Below are positions 41,013-52,760 of a DNA stretch of 64,000 bases, in pieces. The DNA comes from Branchiostoma floridae (Eukaryota; Chordata; Leptocardii; Amphioxiformes; Branchiostomatidae), in NCBI RefSeq assembly GCF_000003815.2, contig NC_049981.1:17393207-17457206 (forward strand), read 5' to 3'. The notes under the pieces were generated by a model. That model was not told the origin of the DNA, searched no databases, and worked only from the letters and a program-made list of their open reading frames with translations. Position 1 is the stretch's first letter. Each line of letters begins with the position of its first letter. A program made the translations under genes and the position numbers.

Positions 41013-41948
41013 TGGCTTCCCCGTGTCGTCCAGAAATCCTTGTAAGTAAAGTCCTGGTGGCTCCTGCTTGATCAGACCACGGAACCCTCGAACAGTCAAC
41101 CTGTATATCCGCCCGTCTTGTAACATTCTCGACAGTTTACCGACATAAGCACTCTTGAAGTTGTAGTAAGACATCGGTGCAATTATAGGAATTCTCTCGG
41201 CCGTGGTCAGGTCTGACACTTCAACCTTCGCGCCTGAAATGTTGATGTTCTTCGCATGCAGGACGATCATTCGGGTGGGGTGCTGACAGCGTAGATTGAT
41301 TGAAGTGGTTCCAATAAAATCTGGTTGATCCATGTTTAATCGAAGCGATACTTTATAACTGTATGGGATCAGGTCGCGGGGAAGCTGGTCGGCGGTCCAA
41401 GGACAGTCATTCGGCGGCGGCACTGGCTTGTTAAGCCGAGGAGTGAACACGTCGAAGTTGCCTATCACAAACGGACCTTTCTCGTCATCCATGCTTGTCT
41501 CATTGTATCGTCCCCAAAATCCAGCAAAGTAGACGATAACGGAGAGAGCTCCGAGCACGAGGATGACAAGGAAGCACACCTGCCATTCTCTTAGGTAGAC
41601 ACCACTTTTACGTCTTCGGACTGTCTTGACGACAAAGTCGGCGTCAGGGTCCAGCACGCTGACCCTACCTTCTCGGCTAGGTCTTCGGTGGTCCTCAGAA
41701 GGAGGATCGGCTGCTGTAATTTCGAAGTCAGCTACCTCCATCTCTTTCTAGGCTCTCTCCACAACGTCGCTAGTGAATCAGCCTGTTGCAGCAAGAGTTC
41801 TTCTGAACGCCGCCTTGAACACACGACGTCAAGTGTCTTCATACAGCGCTCATCAATGCACCTCACCGGTACAGCGCCACACACATCGACCAATGGTAAC
41901 AGCTCTAAGTCCTTGAATGACCTACCGACCTCTCGGCGTTCGTATATC
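41011..41948 (-). CDS. First coding exon of an M1-family aminopeptidase (aminopeptidase N/A-like)
   Basis: Translation starts at 41741. An in-frame TAG three codons upstream fixes this ATG as the first one possible. The 243-residue piece has an acidic/basic cytoplasmic tail (1-52), a single signal-anchor helix (about 53-75, WQVCFLVILVLGALSVIVYF), a short stalk with an N-glycosylation site (NET, 80-82), and the start of the M1 N-terminal domain: PWTADQLPRDLIPYSYKVSL (114-133) with a second sequon at 167-169. It ends in PGLYLQGFLDDTG, the family's usual approach to the TxFEPTDAR segment. The exon stops at a consensus donor, CACG|GTAAGT (intron from 41010, phase 2). A plausible acceptor (ctgatttgtttcag) puts the exon start at 41948, so 41742-41948 would be 5' UTR. 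The known family is zinc ectopeptidases trimming N-terminal residues outside the cell. The zinc-binding exons are not here, so activity and exact subtype are unproven. Confidence 0.85.
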
Positions 41949-41964
41949 CTGAAACAAATCAGCA
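41949..41964 (-). other. Probable 3' splice acceptor in the 5' UTR
   Basis: Read leftward, ctgatttgtttcag ends in CAG just before gatatacgaacg. It has a pyrimidine-rich stretch and a ctgat branch-point-like element. It implies a separate upstream non-coding exon that I could not place. Confidence 0.5.
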
Positions 41965-44440
41965 GGGGCAATCAAAGTTCAATCGCAGAGCCACTGAACC
42001 TGTAAACGGCAGTATTTGGGTTTAAGTACACAAACATGCGACTGCCGTGAGGACACACTCATGTTCAATATTCCAGTCAGATCGTCGTGAAGCGTGACGA
42101 CCTTGATCTCTCTCTCAATTCTTTATTTTCCAGCGTTTGGCAATTGCTTCTCCACCCACCGCGCGCGGCTGCACCCTCACGTGTGTGTATGGCACACCTC
42201 ATTTGGCCCCAGGTATCTGTGCGGTCGATACGAAAATAAAATCTATGGAATCTTTCCGTCCGCAAAACGCCGCAATGGTAGTTAGATGACAAGATATGAA
42301 TTAAGATGGAGGACCTCTGCCTATTCCACCTACAACGTACTGGTGGCTTGCCAAGTCAGCTCTGCTTTGGACGGCGTTCGCAAAGATAGCTTACTTAAAG
42401 AAGCAAGGAAAAATTACGACAGGTCTGTTACTTGCTTCCGAGGCAATTATGAGGTGCAATTTTCCGATGTACTCGTGAGATGATTTTTCTTTGGGGAGGC
42501 AGGTTCTTTGCTGCCGTTACTCGATGGAGGTCAAGCAATGTTCTCGTAAATCAGACACATCTGGCAGAGGGGAAGTCCTAAAGAAGGAAATTGGCAATTT
42601 TCTCTGAAGTGTTGGCACCTCAACGAAGTTCGTCCGTGAGGCAAGCAGGAAACCGGCCGACCTATCATAATTGAGGTCATCCGCATACATGTATCCCTAT
42701 CATGTGTTTTAACGTGGTTTCCGACGAGATTTGTACATAGAGCTTAACTGAGATAATTACAGTATGCCCCACTCCCAGAACCTTACTACAGCTCTGCAGA
42801 CGCCGTGGAAGACTGAGAAGTCTAAGAAGTGTCAAGAACTTAGAGGGTGTTCTTCAATAAGCAGATTTGACTATGATTCCCGCAAGTCTGATTGCAGGGG
42901 AGAGATGTTGGTCGGTTTGAACTGGCGTCCGTTCCATCACCTGGCGGCGTTTGCGGTGATGGCAATTTGTAGGAAGAGGCCGTTCATTTCAAAAGAAAAT
43001 GCCAGAGGACAAACTCCCACATCAGCCTTGATTTACTTTCCATCGATCGAGCCAGGAGGCGTGCAAGCCTCTAGTCACGGCACAGCTTAAGCCGACTCTC
43101 TCAGATGGAACGGAAGAGCCGCTATTCTCATAAAATGTCAGGACTCGTAGACGTAAACTCCCCGGACTCCTACGGCTCACACCAACTCCTCGGTGTAAGT
43201 GTGCGCGCGCGTTGGTTAATGCTCAGCACCCTTGGCGAAAGGTCGGCACTTTCCCAGAAGACGTGATGGAACGTGTGCGGTATGCCCTGAAACGGCAATT
43301 GAACGCTGGGAAAGTGTGATTAAATCCTTAAGCCGTATCCAGAGGTATAGTGCGTATCCAGACGCATTACGTAGTCTATGGAGGGTTCGCCAAAATGGTC
43401 CCCTAGCATTTAAATACTAAGCTCGTGATGAAAATTGATGACGTCAACATAATTGCAACTATCTATACAAAAGTTTTTTAAGGAAGTTCTCAAGCAGTCT
43501 TCGTAACCGTCCTTGGTTCTCCTATTGGATCAAATAGTTTTCAGTCTTAGTAAGTTGATGTTTCTGACTCAAGCATTTATGAAAATGAGGAATCTGCCCC
43601 ATATACATGCACCACGGGGCGTACTTTTCTGCAAAGATTCTGAAGCAGAGGCATTTTGCAGCTCATTCCTCTTATTTCAATGTATTTGCTTGCAAGGCTG
43701 GGAATGAGTTACGGCTGCACAACTAGCCGCTGGTTGTTCCAAACTACTAGCCCTGTACATGTCTACATTACAGACTTAGAATAAAGATCCAGTAAGACGC
43801 TCACTATCTACTGTATGGTTTCACTTTCCTTTGTTTGTAGTAAAATATCATTCCATGTAGGGAGGTGGCTTCGATATCACGTTGAAGTAGATTTGAAGAT
43901 AATCTTATGAATTGACACCGTCAAATGTATAGACACTCATTCCTAATTGATTCAATCCGATATTTGAATCGACCTTTATGAGACAGTATTTCATCAAATG
44001 ATTTAGCATAATGAATAAAATAGATTAGCATAGACTACATAATTGGCATTCCTTTACGAGCAGCTGCGAGTCGCTTTGATTCTATTTTTGCTTTTCTTCA
44101 TCGATCAGGCTTATAGTTGTAATGCCGTAAAGTGACCACATCAGTATTGGGACAAAGACTAATGGTTATAAGATTTTCTGTAAGAATGAAAGAATGGCGA
44201 CCTGCAATTGTTATCACAATGGTGACATTCTCCATATTATATCCATGTGTCTAAGTGAACAATCGTGCAAAGAAAACTATAGTCATGATCAGACATTGCC
44301 TTAAAATCTGGTTGAAGTTTGGCACACACAAGGCAAATCCTTTCACCATCCAGGAACACACAAAGCCGGAACAAATTATCGACCTCTCTTTGTGAATGGC
44401 TGCTTTTGGTCATACATGTTAATGTTCGCCATCGCACATG

Positions 44441-44441
<1 letters not shown>
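41965..44441. other. Upstream region of the aminopeptidase gene; no gene recognised
   Basis: This should contain the promoter and first non-coding exon of the leftward aminopeptidase gene. A weak donor-like TTTAA|GTAAGC reads leftward near 42373. A small G/C-rich patch with CGCGCGC lies at about 42155-42200. Neither is enough for a promoter call. Confidence 0.35.

Positions 44442-44517
<76 letters not shown>
44442..44517. repeat. (AT)n microsatellite, 76 bp
   Basis: An uninterrupted TA dinucleotide array, self-complementary and able to extrude as a cruciform. Frames across it encode only IY repeats. Confidence 0.96.
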
Positions 44518-44520
<3 letters not shown>

Positions 44521-47500
44521 TCTTCGACATGAATCGTTGGTAACCAAATATAGTGTGTGGAAAAAGCCAAAGCCAATGCAATGATAAGTGGTATCATAAA
44601 GCAGTGTCTATATATACGTGTTAGTATTTCACATGTGTGCCAGACTTCTGCAAGAAAGTTTTAAAAAGTAAACTTGTTACTTTTCCCCTTGTAAAACATT
44701 AATAACGACAACATCCTCATTTGTCAGGCATGCTCAAGTAACGATCCTTGATTGAAAAAAGTTCATTTTGGAAGGTGGTCACAGGGGAAACGCGGCTCCA
44801 ATTGGGGTTTGATCTTAAATTAAATTTGACTCCAAGGGATTACTGCATGTAATCCGTTTATCTACCTAATACACCCATAGCAAAAAAAAAGAAAATGTGG
44901 AGCTGATTGGACCTCTTACAGCTACAGACGATATGCCTTCTTTACCTGAACTGTATCAGTAAACATTGACGTTAGTATGGCAGCAATGGCCAGCATATTT
45001 GGAGCAATATGCACTGACAGCAACTTCATAAACTAAATTCTTTATCATTAAACAAAGGATATTACGAAAGCAGGTCGAACTTCACTTGAGATAAGGGGTA
45101 CAGAAACAAAATGAAAACAACTGAGCGAGACGGATGGGAGTAGCGTGGTAAATAATATTTTTCCGTTATGTAACTGGTTGAGTTTTCTTTGAAAAGAAAG
45201 TTTTTTATCAAGCAATTATGTAAAGTCGACTCATCAAGAAAAAGTGCACAGGCTGAAAGGTTAAAGGAATAACAGCATTTTGGTTCCTGTTTAATCAAGC
45301 TATGCAAGGAGGGAGCTTTAGATGCCACACAAGCATGACCATCGCATGACTCCGCATGATCAAACGCTGCATGCATATTGCAAAGAGATATTCAATCCAT
45401 GTGTTAGATCACTCCTAATGAAGAAAACTAGACCAAGCGGTTTTCTACAACTCATTAACTCCGGAGAGTTCAGCTTGTGTTTTATGCATGGAAACAGAAG
45501 CAGGTTACAATACATAAGGTATTTTAAGATATATGCAATGGGTCAGTAGATAAGCAATTTGGCCTGTATTGCGAAACGCAGCGTCAAGTAGAAGCAGGTA
45601 TGAACGAAAAATGCTTTTAATGTTTTTTATTTGCAAATATAAATGTTTTTACAAAATAAGTTGTTTAAAAAATACCTGATGGGCTGATAAGTGATACCTT
45701 TAATCAAGTTAACGTGATATAATTCAACTTAATGTAATGTAAACATCATAATTTCAGATATCATGAAAAGTATGCAGATTGATTTCGAAATTATTCGGAT
45801 CTTACTGTGATTTATTCAACGCACATTCTATAAGGAAAGACAATTAACAAGGGACCATTCTATGATTCATCCAACTGTATAATCTATATAAAAATGACAT
45901 GATCCAAATTGAGTTCTATCAGGTACAGTGTTATGCGTATGCAACATGTTCTTTGTGTAGTTTGCACAGGAGGTGAGCTAATGTCTTCGTGTCTATAATG
46001 GTTCGACGATTCTAAGACTTGAAGTTTGCTCAAACCGTAACATTTCCGCGCCAGTGGTGACGTAAAATCAAGTAAATCATACACGTAGCAGAATACATCA
46101 TCGTCAGGAGTTGTTACAGTTCTTACCTATCAACTCAGTCGTCCCGCAGGGGAAGTCTTGGGAAAACCTGCAGTTCCTATTATAGCCACCGGTACTCACC
46201 GCCACCCTGCTGCAGGAGTAGCGCACCTGACTATTGAAACCTACAGATCATGGGATTTTCAAATTCCCAAACAGAAATGTTGTCTTACAGAAAAGTAAGA
46301 TAACATACATGTAGAAATACAAAAAAATAACGACTACTTTTCCATGCAATATCCCTTCCTCCCATCGATTCAGAGCCTTGATCTGGCCTAAGTATGCAAC
46401 GTAACCCAAAGAAGGAGGAGTCTGAATTATTAAAGTATCTGGAAAGTTCACTTACATCGAGCCTATAAGAAATGGAGAGTGAAATCCAAGATGATGCGGT
46501 TCATTGGCTCGAAGCCGATATGCTTGACGAACTATTATGAAGCAACAAGGGAAAGCAATTTGTGAATTGAATGAAAGTAAACTTTGAGACGTAGACTTTC
46601 CCTAACGACCATCCCATCAAATTATTATGACGACTACGTTAACATGTGGTCGATTTTTATAGTCAGAATATTTCTGCCAAAAATGCATTGATAAATGATC
46701 GTAACCTTTGAAGGTTTGGGACTTAATGAATTAGAGAATAAAACGACATCACGAACTTCATATTCTATTACATCCATCTCATTCTCAACCTCTTTTGAGT
46801 TGTGCAAGCCTTCTTTTACGGTTACAAATAAGCGTGCTGTAGATATAAGATCTAGGACAAGATTGTGTATATGCCTTTCACGCTATTCCCGGTACGTTTT
46901 AAAGGTATGCATATGACATCAATTTCCTTCCTCCATTCCTTTCAAGGCAAGCTTTATCTCATATTTAACTGTTTGATGATAGTCTCTGTGGGTGATATTC
47001 TGTGACTTCAACCTTCAACATTGGTTCTGTTGATCAAAACCTCGTGGCAGCAATTGGGTGAATGGGAAAATGGCAGGTTTATGCAAACATGGTCGACGCC
47101 AACCAAACAAAGGTTCTTAGAGAATGGAGGACAGAAATAACTATGGCAAATGGGACCATTTTAATACGCCCACCCGGTGCTTCTGCCTGAAGAGAAGCAC
47201 TCAAAAGTAGAATAATTGCAACAATCTGAAAAGACAACATCGATCCGCGGATGTGAAGATTTGCCGCAAGGTCACCTTCACCCATTGTCCGTATGTGCGA
47301 CATTTGTCATCACTATTTCTCCACTCCAACGCTTTGAAACGCAGAACACGAATGAATCTATTATTATTAATGGCGTAGATCGATTTTGATGAGCATTTTG
47401 GTGATATTTTCATCTCTGGATAGAATAGAGATATAGATATGGATATATTTCTCTACATAAGGACTGAACACAAAATTAAAAAAAAATGGTTTTAGGATAA

Positions 47501-47591
47501 AATAGCCATGGTTTTGACAAAAAAAAAACTTTTACTGACAATTAATACTTCGTTACAAATTTGTGAAGGAACATTTAAAAATTCTTCCGGG
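44518..47591. other. Non-coding, nothing recognised
   Basis: Small frames only (for example 45062-45376 and 46248-46451), without recognisable domains. No repeat boundary was found. Confidence 0.45.
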
Positions 47592-47795
47592 CACCCGGAA
47601 CTGACTCTCGTAGAATCAAAGTCAATGGAGAGGGTGTACTGGAAAGGGTGCAGGGTAATCCTGGGCCGGTTATTTACCACTTATATCTCTGCTGTAGACC
47701 AATCCCTGCCACAACTGGCGGTAAGAAGACGTGAACTTGGCAATTACTTTGCTCAGGTACTCTTAAAATCCACGGTCTTTGGGAACTGGTTACCC
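47592..47795 (+). pseudogene. CR1/Jockey-type LINE reverse transcriptase 3' fragment
   Basis: A stretch of about 68 codons reads HPELTLVESKSMERVYWKGC and then RVILGRLFTTYISAVDQSLP, QLAVRRRELGNYFA and FGNWLP. This follows the pattern found after the palm domain in many LINE polyproteins: W-H-P-x-L-T...LE..Q+.A.RIILG..Y..Y..AL...LP.L..RR..LC..FA..L.....F..WLP. The frame stays open on both sides (47508-48173), but the flanking translation has no resemblance to the family. The fragment is therefore isolated and lacks the catalytic YxDD core. I infer an old, truncated insertion. The alternative, a host exon, is unlikely. Confidence 0.65.
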
Positions 47796-48714
47796 AGATA
47801 CTGTATTTTCTGGAGATCCATAGAACTGTGGGGCTGGCATGGTTTGTCTGAATTTTGTTTGAGTTGTGTATTCAAAGTCACGATTTTGCACAAGACGTCA
47901 CATCAATCGGTGCCTCTTCCTCCGGCAGGTTTTGGGTTGCTCCAATTATTTCCAAAGGTATATAGATTGGTATCAAGAAGCATTGAGTCAGCTACATCTT
48001 ATGGTAACGAAAGCTTGTTTTTTTTAAGATCAAAGCCCAAAGCATGTATTGTTTTATCTATTAATGGATGCATGGAAATATCCAACATGTTATACAGTCA
48101 CAAATTAGCAGATGTTAATTTTGATATGCTTTATGGCTTGTTGATAACCTCAAGCGCCGAAATAATTACATAGATTGCGTGCTATTCATTACATAGACGG
48201 GGGTAGATAGATAGTGGCCAGTGGAAGAGGCTGTTGGCAGAGATGGATAACTCGCTGAACAGAGACATGCCGCATCTCAGCCAAAATGTCCTTTTCCAGG
48301 CTGACCTAACTATCGGGGTCATCTAGCGTGCCACTTCCTGTCCGTTATCAGTGATAGCCGACACATATCTGTATCATCTCGCTGCATGGCAGTGCACAGT
48401 CATACATCCCAAAAACAATTCTCAAACCTTACTGCAGATGGCCCCTAGCGTAGACTACGATAATCACACCTCTCTGGTACCCCTGAAGAGATGGTATCAG
48501 ATGAAATATCAGGACTGATCGCATCAAACGTCTCTTGGGCTGGGGTATAAAGAACAGTCGAGCACAGCCGGTTTATAGGATATAAGGCTTTAAGTCCTAA
48601 ATTCAAGCGAAATAGAGATGATCTAAAGGGAGGTGTCGAATTCAAAAGAGTTTTAATATAGTTTGTTCACGCTTTTGCCCACTATGCCTAATGCTAGAGG
48701 AAAACAGTATTTAT
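47796..48714. other. Non-coding, nothing recognised
   Basis: The rest of the 47508-48173 open frame has no domain. The following sequence holds no element that I can name. Confidence 0.45.
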
Positions 48715-49640
48715 TGACTATTGTGTTAAGGAACTCTGGTCCTGGGAACCGCTGAGGACACAATTCCTCCTAAAGTCTGTTTATGATCTCTTACCCACCC
48801 CAGCAAACCTGAAGAGATGGGGCAAGGAGAGTGAGAAGTGCGTGCTATGCGGGAAGAGAGGGACTTTAAGTCACCTGCTGACAGGATGTGCCGTAGCCCT
48901 AGGGCAAGGAAGGTACAGATGGAGACACGACAGAGTGCTGAGGGTACTAGCAGCCGCACTAGAGGAGAAGAGAGTACAGATGAGTGGAAGAAAGCAGAGA
49001 AGGCTGAGATTTGTGGAGTTCGTGAAAGAAGGAGGGAAAGGAAAGAGGAGGGGAAAGAGTGCAATAGACGAAGGCTTAGGAATCCTGGCCTCAGCAGGTG
49101 ATTGGGACCTACGGGTCGACCTGGACAGGAAACTAACCTTCCCAGAGGAGATAACAACGACAAACCAGAGGCCAGACATAGTGATTCTGTCAGCCAAAAC
49201 CAGACAGGTAGTCATTATGGAGCTCACTGTCCCTTGGGAAGACAGGATGGAGGAAGCGTTTGAGAGGAAAGCTGAGAAGTACAACGAACTGAAACAGTCC
49301 TGCATTGAGAAAGGGTGGAAAACCTGGTATTACCCCATAGAAGTAGGGTGCAGAGGCTTTGTAGGCCAGTCAACATGGAGAGGGTTAGGAGCTGTAGGGA
49401 TTAAAGGAAGAAAGAGAAAAGTGGTCACCAAGAACTTGGCAGAAGCAGCCGAGGCGGCCTCAAGATGGCTCTGGATGAAAAGCAGGGAGCACACATGGAA
49501 GATCTAACTCACGACAGGTGACGGATTGGCCAACGTCACCGCCCCGCCAACCAGAGGGGGTACTAACAGAGGGGGCGAAACCCCTGGTGAAGGTTGGAAG
49601 TTAGCTGATGATGTCGTGGGACAACGCAGTGCAACCAGCT
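48715..49640 (+). mobile_element. 5'-truncated non-LTR retrotransposon with restriction-like endonuclease
   Basis: An uninterrupted frame runs from about 48697 (after a TAG) to a TAA at 49507. It opens with LKSVYDLLPTPANLKRWG, then a zinc knuckle CVLCGKRGTLSHLLTGC (CX2CX7HX4C) at 48839-48889. After a basic linker comes RPDIVILSAKTRQVVIMELT (RPD, 14 residues, then E; about 49169-49228), followed by PWEDRMEEAFERKAEKY. Knuckle plus K/RPD-X12-14-D/E is the signature of the C-terminal restriction-like endonuclease of R2/NeSL-type LINEs, which nicks the target for primed reverse transcription. The reverse transcriptase itself is absent, so this is a 5'-truncated copy. G/C-richer than its surroundings. 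The 3' UTR-like tail reaches about 49640. The open frame suggests it is fairly young. Confidence 0.75.
48733..49507 (+). CDS. C-terminal zinc knuckle plus restriction-like endonuclease domain (partial ORF)
   Basis: This is the coding part of the truncated LINE above, about 258 codons. The domain order is a helical linker, the CX2CX7HX4C knuckle, a basic R/K-rich linker (KRRLRF...GKGKRRGK), the PD-(D/E)XK-like core with RPD and MELTVPWE, a conserved YPIEVGCRGFVG block, and a basic tail ending in WLWMKSREHTWKI. There is no natural start, because the 5' end is lost. It probably makes no functional transposition protein alone. The complementary-strand frames over this interval are shadows. Confidence 0.7.
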
Positions 49641-52389
49641 GTTTCAAGTAAGTTTAAGAGTAGAGACAAAGCAGTTCAGAATCATCGTACATGGGGCAAT
49701 GTGTAGGAATTTTCTTGACTATATAGACCGAGAAAAGGCAGCTTGCAGTTTGCTCCCTTTGCTCGAGCTCTACAGCATTAATATCAATATCACCAACTGT
49801 GTTCTGTTTTAACTGTCGTTTCAAAGACACCTGCAATTTGTGTTCCGTCAGATGTCTCTACTGCACCAAGTATCTAACCAGCTTCCGCGGATCCGTAGCT
49901 CTCTAAGCTTTCTTAAGATACATGTTTAAGCTGACCTATAGAAATTAAAATCAGGGGAGACCTAACTGTCACCCTAAACCAAAATAGAAGAAGCTATAGA
50001 GTACAACTGGGGCAGGCAGAGATGAGCCGTTATATCGATTGGATTTCGCATTTAATGGACATGTAATCTCCTGATATCCTACAGTTTCCCATAGCCCAGA
50101 CACGTGCAACAGACTGTCTGTATATATGTATTATATACATGGACAGAGTGTCACAACGTACAGCTTCTACACAGCAAAGTTTGTAGCAATTATCTGCCTG
50201 TCCTTGTGTCTGCCCTTCACTCTAGCGAAATCCCCAGAGGACGCCTTTACAGACAGCTCCGGGAGAGGCCGTGACTTCCTGATGCGGTCTTGACATTCTT
50301 ACGTGACTTCCATGGATATTGATGACCCCCTACTGATGTTCTATAATTGCAGGGAGAGAAGCAAGCCAAGAATCGACCAAGGGCCCATAAGTACACGGCC
50401 TTTTGATCTGGATAATTGTAAACCATTAACAACAGAAAGTAAATTGTCGTTATTCATTACGGAATGGTCTATACTTAATTTCATTTGCCCGTAAGTTATC
50501 TTTCGGAGAGCCTTTTTAACAGTTGATGTTTCTCAAGTTGTTTAAAATCGTGCGTAGTTAAAGATATTAGGGAGCTATCTGCCCTGTCGTCATTTCCACT
50601 TCTAGGTGCTTCCTGGCACCTTTCAACTGCGATGTTTGAGGTTGTATCCCATCGAGCAGACGGACATCATGACATGAACCCACTCTACAGTAATGTTACA
50701 CAACGATTTGCTGCATTTAAAAAGCCGTTACACCATGCACGTGAAAGGAATAGCTGAAGTGTAACTTGCATTATGTCTAGGCTACAGCCGCAGAATGAGA
50801 ACGGCAGGCTGTCGCCACATTTAACGAAAAGTTCTTTCACAAAGGCCCGCCTTTTAGGTTATGGAATGTCAATTCTAATCAGATTGAAAGACATTACAAT
50901 TTTATGCAACAATATAAATTATTGAAGTATCTCGTTAAATGTGCCTATTCTTTTTAATACATAAAATAGGAGTCCCCATCTTGCTATAAATAAAGTGTAT
51001 TAATAAAGCTACATACCAATTGTTGAAAAACAAAATTGCTCACGCACTAAAAACTTCACTGCTAAGCATTAAGCTTTGTTTTGGAATACCAAAGTAGGGA
51101 CTGGCCAATTCATTGTAAAAGATATATAACTATCTTAACACGATATAAAAAATGGCATTATCATTATAAATCCTTAACTGAATTTGAAGAGGAATGTTAC
51201 TGCTACAACAGCTACCTTCGTCCCTTAAAAGTGACTAATGCAGTAAAATTTCCAATTGCTAAGATCTAAATGTGTTTCGGAAGTGATTTAAAGATTTAGC
51301 AGGCAACGCGACTACAAACTATTGCTATATCACCCTTCTGAGCAACGTAAATGTGGGCCATACCAGGAAGATGGATTGATTATTGGACCTTGGAACTGTT
51401 AGGGTCCGAGAGAGGGGTCACCATTGTAGTAGCAACAAGGCAGTAATGCTCAAGGGTGCACTGAAACGGCGCCAGCGAAGAGTTTATTTCACATAAGCTT
51501 CACCTTCCCAGTACGATTTACTGTTTACTTACGGGTAACGTCCGTAAGTCCTGATGTAAATCTGTTAGTAGTAGGCCAAAGTTCTTGCTGCTAAGTCATC
51601 CACCAAAAGAAACGTGCACTTTGCGAGACGAAATCATTTCATGAGAGCAAAATGCACATTTAAAGTATGACATGGAACAGAATTAATATTGGCGATGAAA
51701 GGAACAAATAAAAGCCATAAACAGCATGCTGGTGATGGAAGATAGAACTAAGAAAACAAGAGTACCGACTAGAAAGCATATCCATGTTCGAACTTGCAAA
51801 TACATGATGGTTATGAAATTTCCACGGCAACATTAGGTTGACCTACTTATTGCTGTCATTTCAACGATATGGCTATCAACCTATCCGGTAAATCGATTGT
51901 GGAGTGATATCGAAACAGGCAAAACGACGCAAGCGTATTTGCCCCTGGAAAAGGTACATTAAGAGTTATCAGCCTGTGTGTTCAATTGCATAAAGCAAGT
52001 ATGATTTGATGGGTCTGTACAGATTGTTAAAAGCTTTTGAGATTGTCTGATATAGTCCATCGTTGACGCCGAAGAAAGAAGATGGAAGCTTTGTAATAAA
52101 CTGGTAATGACGTGCTCGATCATCTCTGTTTGTCTGTGTCTGAGTGAAAGGAACTGTTTGATAGTTGTGAGACAGAAATCTCTACTCAACATCGGGGTGG
52201 GTTTTCGGAATCAAATGTTACTTGGTGCCATTGCCAGCTGGGCGATTTCGCATCGTCATCAAGTTATTACCATCATTTACTGAGTTCTTTATTTCTGCGG
52301 CTTCAATTATCACAATAAATGATGGCACATTCTGTAAATATAGTCGTCAATATATATGTACAGTTTCGTCAATACATGTACAGTTCCTC
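49641..52389. other. Non-coding, nothing recognised
   Basis: No exon or repeat is recognised. Frames up to 77 codons (for example 51959-52192, minus) have no domain. Confidence 0.45.
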
Positions 52390-52760
52390 TGCTTAGGCAA
52401 GCGTGCCAGAGGCGCTCCAAGAAATCGGTATTAAGACAAGTTAAAACAACAACAGGAGTGGCTGGCATCCCTGCAGCTGACTGGGAAAATAGCGCAGCTA
52501 ACAGAGCCAACTGGAGAACGTTGACAAGGCGGCCCTTGAGACTAAACGACGTGACCACGCTGAAGATAGAAGGAGGAGGAGAAAGGAGGCAGCTGACCAG
52601 CCCGTCTCCTCTGCCCAGTTCACCTGCCAGCAGTGCAGCAGAGTGTGCAGGTCAAAGATAGGACTGCTCAGTCACATGAGGGCCTGCAGACCATCCAGAA
52701 CTTCCCACGAATCCTCGACGACGGGGAGAGAGCCATGATGATGATGACATGTACAGTGTA
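52390..52760 (+). mobile_element. Decayed LINE 3' end encoding a C-terminal C2H2 finger
   Basis: Three successive frames carry consecutive parts of one LINE C-terminus. The first is GKRARGAPRNRY at about 52398-52433, ending in a stop. The second is AGIPAADWENSAANRANWRT at about 52462-52521. The third runs from about 52530 to a TGA at about 52739, with FTCQQCSRVCRSKIGLLSHM (CX2C...H finger; C of the following RAC closes it). That order is typical of LINE polyproteins that end in an SRIGLxSHxRxC-type finger. At least two frame changes have accumulated, so it is dead. The 3' end is followed by (ATG)n, atgatgatgatgaca, consistent with a short repeat tail. Confidence 0.7.

Noticed and set aside
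48726-49163. Antisense open frames opposite the LINE endonuclease
   Set aside because: They are shadows of the plus-strand frame, which has the conserved motifs.
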